DNA of 64,000 bases from Bradyrhizobium guangxiense (lineage in GTDB: Bacteria > Pseudomonadota > Alphaproteobacteria > Rhizobiales > Xanthobacteraceae), in assembly GCF_004114915.1 (NCBI RefSeq), contig NZ_CP022219.1:1-64000 (forward strand), given 5' to 3'. Shown here piece by piece: positions 1 to 6,946 of the stretch. A program made the position numbers and the translations under genes. Position 1 is the stretch's first letter. Each line of letters begins with the position of its first letter. Below the pieces are notes generated by a model that had not been told where the DNA came from, did no database searches, and saw only the letters and a program-made list of their open reading frames with translations.

Positions 1-2
1 AG

Positions 3-371
3 CAATATGTTCGCACCCGGCTAGGTTCGGCGTTGGATCGCGACCTGAGGCTTCTCAAGCCCTCGGATTTCAAATCCGTGCTTAGGGAGCATCGAACAAT
101 CGAGCACGTCATCTTTACAGGAGGCCTAGCGGAGCGCGAGACATGCCGATACATGGTTCGTGAGCGGGTAATCAAGGTTTCGAATGTCTTGGGTCGGATG
201 CCCAGGTCACGAACACTGGGACTGGAAGGTAGGTCCATTAGATTGCATGCTGTGCCTTCTCCATCCGCTATGACGAGACGCTCGGGTATGACGAGCGAGC
301 AGAAGATCTCGATCTATAGTCAGGTCTTGACGGAAGCGTGTCCGGATATGGCCGCGGAGATCGCTCTTTAG
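3..371 (+). CDS. C-terminal part of a uracil-DNA-glycosylase-like protein (5' end outside window)
   Basis: The frame is open from the first bases of the window, so the gene starts upstream and only about the last 122 residues are visible. A TTG at 33 is an available start but would give an implausibly short member of the family. The segment IEHVIFTGGLAE followed some 35 residues later by HAVPSPSA resembles the TGG(K)A and LPSPS motifs near the C-terminus of single-domain Mug/UDG-like DNA glycosylases, which remove uracil or mismatched bases. The N-terminal catalytic motif cannot be seen. The next gene encodes a nuclease-like protein, but the two are 113 bp apart and no link is proven. Family assignment rests on two short motifs. 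Confidence 0.5.
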   Translation, partial: QYVRTRLGSALDRDLRLLKPSDFKSVLREHRTIEHVIFTGGLAERETCRYMVRERVIKVSNVLGRMPRSRTLGLEGRSIRLHAVPSPSAMTRRSGMTSEQKISIYSQVLTEACPDMAAEIAL

Positions 372-484
372 CGTGGGGCGAATGTTTCACAACGAAGGAT
401 CGATGAATCAGGTTGGCAGCCAACGCCTAGGGTACGGCGAATATCTGGGCTCGGTCAGCTTTAACGACATCCACGGAGCACACT

Positions 485-1720
485 TTGGATCGACAACATA
501 GCGCGCCTATTCTTCTCTCTGCAGAAGGATCCTCTATTGCTCTTGAGCTTGTCCCGCAGCACGGTTCGGCGGCCTCGATACTTGAGGCACAAATACAGGA
601 AATAGTTCACGCTCACCCGGCGGCTCTGCCAATCGCCGAAATCGACCCGTTGTTCGTGGGTGCGCTGAGCGTTTGCCGAGAAATGCAGCTTGGCAAGGCT
701 GGACGCGTCGACAATTTTCTAATCACTCCTTCGGGCCTGCCGGTTCTGGTCGAGTGCAAGCTGTGGCGCAATCCAGAAGCGCGGCGCGAGGTGATCGGCC
801 AAATCCTGGACTATGCCAAGGTGCTCAGTCGATGGTCTTTTTCTGATCTCCAGCGAGAAGTCGGAAGCCGCACAGGAACAGGACCGGACGCACTTCTTCA
901 ACTTGTCCGTAACGTAGCTCCGAATGTTGACGAGATCCAATTCACCGACGCTGTCACGGCGAACCTTCGCCGCGGTCGCTTTCTACTACTAATTCTCGGT
1001 GATGGAGTACGCGAAGATGTCGAGGCCATAGCAAGTTATCTGCGGATCCATGCCGGATTGCACTTCACCTTTGGTCTGGTGGAATTTCCGGTTTACCGGT
1101 TGCCTAACGGAGAGCATTTGGTCGCTCCCCGTGTCGTGGCCCGCACAACATCCATTGTGCGCAATGTCGTTGCTGCACCCGAAGGCTTTGTTGTGCAGGA
1201 TCTGAACGAAGGCGCGGCTGAGGAGGACACAGAGATCGATCCAGACCGCGCTGCTTTGGCCGCTACACAGCAGGCATTCTGGAAGGAGTTTTTGGACTCT
1301 CATTTGCAACTGGACGATCGGACCCAGAGCGTCCCCAAGCCTGCGCGTCAGGGCTACTTAGCATTCATGTTGCCGGCCCCCCAAGGCAGCAGCTGGCTCA
1401 CCGTCTACCGAGACTTGCACAAAGGAGAGGTGGGCGTTTTCCTCTCTGCCAGTCAGAACAGCCCCGGCGAGATCGCCATGAATGAAATCGTCGCCAACTG
1501 GGACGAAATCAAACCCGCTTTGAACGGTACAGCCCGGCTGACGAACGACAAATATAATCGCACGCGGATTATCGATTCTAAGACGGTAGGGAACTTGAAC
1601 GACGCTGCCATTCGAAAGGCTGCCTTTGACTGGTTGGCGGAGCGCGTAAACACCTTTGTAAACGTCCTGCGCCCCAGAATCCGCGACGTGGTCGCGGATG
1701 AAGCCGGACGCGTCGACTAA
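485..1720 (+). CDS. PD-(D/E)XK nuclease-like protein, 411 aa
   Basis: Residues 72-106 carry the restriction-endonuclease-like core: GRVDNFLI with D76, then VLVECK with E90 and K92, then REVIGQILDYA with Q106. This is the D-x13-ExK plus Q arrangement of Mrr/NucS-type nucleases. The C-terminal half (QQAFWKEFLDSH near 260, and a conserved-looking end) resembles the DUF4268-type domain often paired with such cores. The start is TTG at 485. No methylase, helicase or specificity subunit lies next to it, so it is not a recognisable restriction system. DNA cleavage is inferred from the motif; the biological role (repair, defence or regulation) is unknown. Base composition is lower in GC than in the core part of the window, consistent with acquired DNA. 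Confidence 0.7.
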   Translation: MDRQHSAPILLSAEGSSIALELVPQHGSAASILEAQIQEIVHAHPAALPIAEIDPLFVGALSVCREMQLGKAGRVDNFLITPSGLPVLVECKLWRNPEARREVIGQILDYAKVLSRWSFSDLQREVGSRTGTGPDALLQLVRNVAPNVDEIQFTDAVTANLRRGRFLLLILGDGVREDVEAIASYLRIHAGLHFTFGLVEFPVYRLPNGEHLVAPRVVARTTSIVRNVVAAPEGFVVQDLNEGAAEEDTEIDPDRAALAATQQAFWKEFLDSHLQLDDRTQSVPKPARQGYLAFMLPAPQGSSWLTVYRDLHKGEVGVFLSASQNSPGEIAMNEIVANWDEIKPALNGTARLTNDKYNRTRIIDSKTVGNLNDAAIRKAAFDWLAERVNTFVNVLRPRIRDVVADEAGRVD

Positions 1721-2020
1721 CGCTACTTTGGCACGCTGCCGTTCTTGCGCTCCTAATCATGCGGAGAGGAGCTAGGCCGTCGGCCGACTTCTTCCATAAC
1801 AATGGATATCCGAATGACATCAAGTCCGGCGGAAAAGGCGGATTCCGCGTTGCAGTAGACGTACCGTCGTTCGGATTGCGGCTCGTCCTGGCATCGTGTT
1901 GGATCCGTCGAGTGGCTTTGGCCCTTCGGCGACCTCAGGTTTGTGCTGCTTTTCCGCCACTGTTGGGGCCTGAGCGGACATAAAGCGGCGAGCCGCTTAG
2001 CCAGGATCCGGTCTAATTAA
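1721..2020. other. intergenic, no gene supported
   Basis: This is the gap between the nuclease-like gene and the convergent XRE gene. A 74-codon frame (1759-1983, +) has no recognisable domain and an unconvincing composition. No clear terminator hairpin with a T-run was found. Confidence 0.5.
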
Positions 2021-2287
2021 TCAAAGTAACTCAGAACCGAGATGACCTGGTTCGGGCGGCGGCCTTTCGCCTGGGATAATGGACGACAAAGGAACGTTTA
2101 GAATCCTGCAAAGATCGAACGTGCGCGCGGCGGGGACTTCATTGATGCCGGCCTCATAGTGTCCAATCTGTTGCTGGGAAACACCTAGCATCCTTCCGAG
2201 ATCAGCCTGAGTCATCCGGACGCCGAGCCGACACTTTCGTATTCTTGCTCCCATTTGAAAGGCGAAGGTTGAGGCGGTCCTCTTCAT
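2021..2287 (-). CDS. XRE-family helix-turn-helix regulator, 88 aa
   Basis: The protein is a single Cro/C1-type HTH domain. It reads GARIRKCRLGVRMTQADLG, then LGVSQQQIGHYEAG, then NEVPAARTFDLCRILNVP, matching the five-helix fold over residues 13-68. The ATG at 2287 is preceded by AGGGA about 8 nt upstream. There is no sensor or peptidase domain, and no toxin-like partner adjoins it in the same operon, although two very small membrane-type frames lie just upstream on the same strand. It probably binds DNA as a dimer; the target is not visible. The family call is firm, the role is not. Confidence 0.8.
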   Translation of the reverse strand: MKRTASTFAFQMGARIRKCRLGVRMTQADLGRMLGVSQQQIGHYEAGINEVPAARTFDLCRILNVPLSSIIPGERPPPEPGHLGSELL

Positions 2288-2358
2288 TGATGGGTCCCTG
2301 GAGTCTGTGGCATGCTAATCTCAATTTACCGCCTAACTCCGAAATGCTGTCCTAGCGA

Positions 2359-2541
2359 TCATTTGGCTCGTATTGAGCGTCGTGCCTCTTTCACGAGCTG
2401 ACGGCGCTGCCGCCATCGGCAGCGGGCTTCTTCGATTTCCCAGAATGCCAAAGCGAAACGGGCGGCCAGGCTAAGTGTAATCGGTATCAGCAAGTATGCC
2501 CGATGGCTTAGGGGCTGCATCACACAATTTCCAATGCGCAT
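2359..2541 (-). CDS. possible small membrane protein, 60 aa
   Basis: This short frame has one hydrophobic stretch (AYLLIPITLSLAARFALAFW) followed by a charged R/K/E-rich tail. That pattern fits a single-pass inner-membrane peptide with a cytoplasmic tail. No Shine-Dalgarno sequence is evident before the ATG at 2541. No family is recognised and it may be chance coding. Confidence 0.25.
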   Translation of the reverse strand: MRIGNCVMQPLSHRAYLLIPITLSLAARFALAFWEIEEARCRWRQRRQLVKEARRSIRAK

Positions 2542-2563
2542 GAAATCTTGGGCTGTAAGCGAC

Positions 2564-2755
2564 TCAGGGAATGTTAACAGGGGGTAGCGGGCCAGACGGC
2601 CGGATCGCCACATTATTGGGGGGCTCTTCCGCGAATGCCACGAGTGCAATCAAACCGGCACAACATAGGATGATTAAAAAGCCCAGCCGCCATCGCCCTT
2701 CCGTTCGGTCGTGGTCGGAAGTGTCAAGCCGGCGTGGGCCCGCTGCTGCGCGCAT
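2564..2755 (-). CDS. possible small membrane protein, 63 aa
   Basis: The ATG at 2755 is preceded by GGAG with about 8 nt spacing. The protein has a charged N-terminus, one hydrophobic segment (LGFLIILCCAGLIALVAFA) and a proline-rich end. It is compatible with a single transmembrane peptide. No family is recognised. It runs towards the possible small membrane frame at 2359-2541 and the XRE gene on the same strand, but cotranscription is only a guess. Confidence 0.33.
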   Translation of the reverse strand: MRAAAGPRRLDTSDHDRTEGRWRLGFLIILCCAGLIALVAFAEEPPNNVAIRPSGPLPPVNIP

Positions 2756-2867
2756 CGTTAATCTCCGAATACCGTGACAATGAAGACCAAGTCTTCCCCA
2801 GCTCCAACTGTGCATATCGCGCCACTCAAAGATGAAAACTACCTAGATAGGTGGATCGCTATCGTTT

Positions 2868-3710
2868 ATGCATGTTCTGGCTAATAGCCGATCTACGTAC
2901 GCTTCGGAAATTATGAATCGCGCCATCAATTTTGCCGATCCTCAAGATCAAGAAGTTTACGCACTTTGGGACCAGCTGGCCGACTTCTCCGTCGGCGAGG
3001 GTGACGCCGCACTGACGCACTTGTTGTCCGCACTTTGCACCATGTTGTCGGCACGCAATTCGCTATGGGGTGTGCTCGTGCGATTGCCCTCGCCGAAGCG
3101 GGCCGATCCCTTGCTCGGCTGGCGTCCGCGCCTGGTCCGCGTACTCGACCCGATTCCGGTGGTGGCAGCATCGGTGCAGAAGCAGTACGATACGCTCTGG
3201 TCCAACAACGTTGACCTGTCTCAGATCCTATCGATGTCGGGAGATGAGCCCTTCCGCGTCCGTCTGCTGTTCGAAGCACTGCCGCAGGAATGGTTTGAGG
3301 GCGAGCACTATCGCCGGCACTATCTGGACGCCGGCTTCGCCGACAGCATTTCCGTGCGAATCGCACTCAATGCCGACGTCAGGATTCGCCTGTTTGTATT
3401 TCGCGACGGGCAGTCGCCGCGCTTCACGCCTCAGGACGCTCAGCGTCTAGGTTTCGCGATGCGTGCCTTACGGTGGTTTCACCGGCAGCAACTGCTCAGC
3501 CATGGTCTGCTCATCGCAAACGCCCCCTTGACACCTGCTGAACGCAGGGTGCTTCTCGCATTGCTCGACGGGCACACGGAAAAGCACATTGCGCAGAAGC
3601 TCGACCAAAGTCCGAACACTACGCATTTCCACGTCAAGGCGATCTACGCCAAGTTTGGTGTGCGCAATCGGTCGGCACTCAGTGCGTTATGGCTCCGCAA
3701 GTTGCGATAA
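2868..3710 (+). CDS. LuxR/GerE-type transcriptional regulator, 280 aa
   Basis: Residues about 215-275 form a GerE-type HTH: LTPAERRVLLALLDGHTEKH, then the recognition region SPNTTHFHVKAIYAKFGVRN. The N-terminal 200 residues are an undefined, possibly GAF-like sensory region. It lacks an obvious response-regulator Asp pocket, and the autoinducer-binding signature residues were not identified. The recognition segment has TTHFHVK where most LuxR proteins have T.K.H...I, a common variant in rhizobial stand-alone regulators. An ATG at 2913 would remove 15 residues and is an alternative start. No autoinducer synthase is nearby. The family call is firm; ligand and targets are unknown. Confidence 0.78.
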   Translation: MHVLANSRSTYASEIMNRAINFADPQDQEVYALWDQLADFSVGEGDAALTHLLSALCTMLSARNSLWGVLVRLPSPKRADPLLGWRPRLVRVLDPIPVVAASVQKQYDTLWSNNVDLSQILSMSGDEPFRVRLLFEALPQEWFEGEHYRRHYLDAGFADSISVRIALNADVRIRLFVFRDGQSPRFTPQDAQRLGFAMRALRWFHRQQLLSHGLLIANAPLTPAERRVLLALLDGHTEKHIAQKLDQSPNTTHFHVKAIYAKFGVRNRSALSALWLRKLR

Positions 3711-4299
3711 AGGAGAGCGGGCGTACATCAATTACGTACCTGTTGTATCGGTGATTTGACCGATTGCTGATCTCTGTAGAGGCTCGATTTTGTGCTGGCA
3801 TGGTACGAGGGGTTGCGATGCCCCAGTCGGGACGAGACGGCCGTCTCATTAGCACGCCCAAAGCCGGTGTATACTGCGCAGGGGCGGAGCTTGATTCGTC
3901 ATGTTGGATGCGATTCTCCTGTTTGCTGGGAACTGGAGCGATAGCTCTCGTTCTAATCGCGTTTTGGGGCGCGTATAGCCGGCCGCGGGAGCGCTAACGG
4001 CATTGCAGCGCAGTCTGCCGCGCGATCAGTGTCGCCGCTGATCCAGCTCTTTTCGCATCGCGTGAAGAAATGCCTTGCGCAGACGTAACTCGCGCTCCTG
4101 TCCGATAATCGCTCTTTCGCCCGAATTGAGCACGTCACCAACGGCATCAAGACCCATTGGATCACGTGATCTGGGCCATGTTCAAAGCGCCTTGCCAACA
4201 TCGTGCATCCCGGGAATCCAGGTCCCGGCCCGGTTGTCAGGTGCGAAAGCTCCATGAGGATGCTGAAGGGCAAGCAGACAAGCAACGCGCATCACCTGA
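3711..4299. other. intergenic / degraded DNA
   Basis: No convincing gene is seen. A frame at 3764-3997 (+) ends in a hydrophobic stretch plus a basic tail (GAIALVLIAFWGAYSRPR) but has no clear start signal. The segment from about 4100 onward is likely decayed sequence belonging to the Crp/Fnr remnant that follows. Confidence 0.4.
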
Positions 4300-4620
4300 C
4301 GCAGGCAATGCAATATAACCCCGGAACTCATGGTCCTGCCCATGAGCCGTCGCGACATCGCGGATTACCTCGGCCTGACGTTCGAGACCGTTCCGCGTAC
4401 TTTGTCTACACTTCGCGACCGAGACTTGCTTCGGTTCGAGGGGACGACACAAAAACGTATCGAACTTCTTCGACGTAAAGAACTTGCAGAACTAGGCCCC
4501 CCTCATCTCCCGAATTCAACCCACATCGCTCTCTGCTTGCGGCGTAAAACAGCCACGTCCTCACGTTCAAATGCGATTGCGGCAAGCTGGTGTGGGACCA
4601 ATAGCCCGGCTAGCCAATGA
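4300..4620 (+). pseudogene. remnant of a Crp/Fnr-family regulator (C-terminal HTH only)
   Basis: From 4333 to about 4495 the frame encodes VLPMSRRDIADYLGL, then ETVPRTLSTLRDRDLLRFEG, then RIELLRRKELAEL. This is the HTH_Crp domain typical of FixK/FnrN-like proteins. A stop at 4297-4299 lies just upstream in frame and no cyclic-nucleotide-binding beta-roll is encoded before it. The helix has ETVPRTLS where functional members have ETVSRTLS, so the key recognition serine is replaced by proline. After LAEL the frame runs on into unrelated sequence. The simplest reading is a decayed gene fragment, perhaps left by a rearrangement. A short standalone DNA-binding protein cannot be excluded. Confidence 0.65.
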
Positions 4621-4978
4621 TGCACAGCGCGATCACTCGTGCACATCTAGCTTTTCGCTCCCAGCAATCGCAGATTAGGCGAACACCACGCGATCGGCGC
4701 AGAGTATGGCCGCGTGAGAGCTTTCGGTTACTCAAAGTTCCCCTCGACGGGGACAGCCAGCTCTCACTTTTTGCTAGGCAAACTTATTCCTTTAGGGTTG
4801 GGTTCATGCATAGCGTAGAGCGGTGGTTCGCCGCAGTGACGGCAATCGGTTTCATTGTGACCGTCGCCGGGATGATATTGCTGCAAACGATCTAAGTTCT
4901 AGCTCCGCACGAATTATAGGCCCTAGCGGGCGGCTTTGGGCTGTAGGTCAGCCGCGCTGCGCTTAAGATGGCTCGGAA
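4621..4978. other. intergenic, little supported
   Basis: Apart from a possible 29-codon frame at 4806-4895 no gene is supported. No repeats or terminator hairpins were recognised. Confidence 0.4.
4806..4895 (+). CDS. possible 29-aa single-pass membrane peptide
   Basis: The ATG at 4806 has an AGGG-like sequence roughly 10 nt upstream. The peptide begins MHSVERWFAAV and continues as one hydrophobic helix to the stop. The layout fits known tiny bacterial membrane peptides. There is no homologue I can name, and chance is a serious alternative. Confidence 0.25.
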   Translation: MHSVERWFAAVTAIGFIVTVAGMILLQTI

Positions 4979-5143
4979 TTACTTCTTCAACAGTAGTCCC
5001 AACTTTTGTGCCATGCGCCTCACCGATCCGGCGTGGCGGCCGAGTTCTGCGGCTATCCTCGATGTACCAACTCCCTGCCGGGCAAGCCCGACTAATCGTC
5101 GGACCTCCTGCTCGGCCCATTGCTTTGGCTTCGGTGTTTTCAT
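4979..5143 (-). CDS. small HTH (SANT/GcrA-like) DNA-binding protein, 54 aa
   Basis: The protein reads MKTPKPKQWAEQEVRRLVGL, then ARQGVGTSRIAAELGRHAGS, then VRRMAQKLGLLLKK. It opens with a tryptophan-containing helix, follows with IAAELGR as the turn and ends with a recognition helix VRRMAQKLG. This is the arrangement of short Myb/SANT or GcrA-N-like proteins that recur in rhizobial genomes. An in-frame start 21 nt upstream exists, but the ATG at 5143 gives the usual family N-terminus. It is likely a DNA-binding accessory protein with unknown target. Confidence 0.62.
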   Translation of the reverse strand: MKTPKPKQWAEQEVRRLVGLARQGVGTSRIAAELGRHAGSVRRMAQKLGLLLKK

Positions 5144-5397
5144 GATGCGGCGCTCGATCCGCACCAGTTAACCAGCGACCGAAAATGCCGACACTTGGGA
5201 AATTTACGGGTGGGCTTCCTGCCCGGGGGCCGGCCCACGCCATTGAACGGCAATATCGGTGCTTGTGGCTATTGGCTAGAGACCGGGCGTACAGCTGCGC
5301 TTGCCACGACCGCCGCTTCTGACCCAAGGCAGAGATGTCTCAAGGTGTGGTATAGAGTGCCAGGATGGAAGCCAGAGCCGCATGGAGGAATTCCGCT

Positions 5398-6360
5398 ATG
5401 AGGACGGCAGCGGTCATTTGCGCGGTATTCGCGGTGCTTTCGGTGACGTCCGCAGAGGCCGCGGAACGGGTTTGGCGCTTGGGTCTGCTCACAACTCCGG
5501 GGACCACTGGCAGTAACACCTTCGGCTCTATCATGCTGTCCTACTTGGCCCGCCGCGGCTTCGTCGAAGGCCGCAATCTCACTGTTGATTTTCGCGCTGG
5601 TACGGAGGAGCAAATGTCGGGGCTGGCGCATGCGCTGGTTAGCGAAAAACCCGATGTCATTGTCGCCTCTTCCGATTGGCCGCTCCACGCTGCGCGCTCA
5701 GTAACGAAAACAATTCCGATTGTCGCCGCACCGATAGGCACCGACCCAGTCGATGCCGGTGTCGCCGAGAGTTGGGCGCATCCGGGCGGCAACGTCACCG
5801 GCGTTTGCCTGATCGCGCCGCAGCTTGAGGTCAAGCGTCTGGCGCTGCTTCACGAAGCGTTGCCCTCCGTGCGTCGCGTTGGGGTGCTGGCCGCTCATCG
5901 CAAAATTGTGGAAGCGGGCTTTCCGCCCTTGCGTAAGGCTGCTGCCGAGGCAGGACTAGAACTCGTCGAAATCTGGGTCGAGAATCCAAGCGAGTATGCA
6001 GCCGCCTTTGACGCTTTGCGCGGACATGGCGTTGAAGCGCTTGTAATTGTGCCTCTCCCAGAGCTAAATCGCGACAGCGAAGTTCTTGCCGCGCTTTCGG
6101 CAAAAGCCGGACTGCCGACCATTGGAGGCTTTCGCGAGAGCGCTCAACGGGGCTTGATGATCGGCTATGGTCCAAGTCCCCGAGAACTGGGCCAGCAGGC
6201 AGCTAGTTATGTAGAGCGCATATTCAATGGCGCAGCCGCGGGCGAGTTACCGTTTCAAGGACCCACCCGCTTGGACTTCACCATCAACATAAAGACAGCT
6301 AAAGCACTTGGCGTCGCGATCCCGCCGTCTCTCCTCGTAAGCGCCGAAGTTATTGAATGA
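5398..6360 (+). CDS. ABC transporter substrate-binding protein, COG2984 type, 320 aa
   Basis: The protein starts MRTAAVICAVFAVLSVTSAE, a signal peptide with cleavage near AEAA, followed by ERVWRLGLL. The body shows the COG2984/periplasmic-binding pattern: YLARRGFVEGRNL, KPDVIVASS, then PIVAAPIGTDPV, HPGGNVTGV and a C-terminal RLDFTINIKTAKALG. The ATG at 5398 is chosen over the one at 5365 because it begins the signal peptide and has GGAGGA upstream. No permease or ATPase gene is adjacent, so this is an orphan binding protein, as is common for this expanded family in Bradyrhizobium. The ligand is unknown. Location is expected to be periplasmic. Confidence 0.85.
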   Translation: MRTAAVICAVFAVLSVTSAEAAERVWRLGLLTTPGTTGSNTFGSIMLSYLARRGFVEGRNLTVDFRAGTEEQMSGLAHALVSEKPDVIVASSDWPLHAARSVTKTIPIVAAPIGTDPVDAGVAESWAHPGGNVTGVCLIAPQLEVKRLALLHEALPSVRRVGVLAAHRKIVEAGFPPLRKAAAEAGLELVEIWVENPSEYAAAFDALRGHGVEALVIVPLPELNRDSEVLAALSAKAGLPTIGGFRESAQRGLMIGYGPSPRELGQQAASYVERIFNGAAAGELPFQGPTRLDFTINIKTAKALGVAIPPSLLVSAEVIE

Positions 6361-6946
6361 GGTCTTCTGTTGGCCCATCGCGACATGTTTCGCTGCCGCG
6401 CGAGCTTGGTCGCTGTCGGAGCAAAGGGGACGTAGTCACCAGTCATATGACGCCGCCAAGTACACGGCCTAGATGACTTGGGCGCCAGCTGATTGCAGCA
6501 CTGCTGCATGCGTTCTGTGGCCTCTCGTGTCGGAGCTGGTAATTACGATACGCGTGAAACAGTGCGAACAGCTGAGCGGAGTAAATCAAAAGGCCTGTGA
6601 CGACGGTGAGTAACGTCGCTCAGATGGTGGCTACATGCGGCCGATCCCTGAGCTCTGCCGAGGTCTGCCTTTATCGCTTTTGATCCAGCAATCGTTTTAG
6701 GCCGCGGTTGATCACCTGCCGACGTCTTCCACAACATCTGAAAACTGATTCCGAGACGTTCGACGGGCGCTCAAAATGAAGGTTCCGCATTTGCCAAGGG
6801 ATGTTCACACAAGTCATTTCGTACGCACGCAAACGGGGAAATAGGACAGCGTTGTTGGCCCAATTGTACAAGCACTGGGTGGTTTCGTCGTGTCTCGGCA
6901 GGTGATAGGGAACCAGAAGTTAATATTTTATTAATCGTTAGACATT
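6361..6946. other. long intergenic region upstream of the giant VCBS gene
   Basis: No protein-coding frame is convincing on either strand. The first 150 bases resemble the tail sequence often found downstream of COG2984 genes in this group, from memory only. The last 40 bases before the GTG at 6947 are very AT-rich and probably carry the promoter. Confidence 0.4.
6920..6934 (+). promoter_or_regulatory. AT-rich inverted repeat before the VCBS gene
   Basis: TTAATA-TTT-TATTAA is a perfect 6-bp inverted repeat 12 bp upstream of the GTG start. It could be part of the promoter or a binding site for an AT-preferring protein. An H-NS-like gene lies downstream of the same locus, but that link is inference. 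Confidence 0.3.

Noticed and set aside
64..82. tRNA-like hairpin with GGATTTCAAATCC
   Set aside because: Only one stem is present, no cloverleaf can be drawn, and it lies in a coding frame.
1759..1983. 74-codon frame after the nuclease-like gene
   Set aside because: Composition and start context are unconvincing and no domain is seen.
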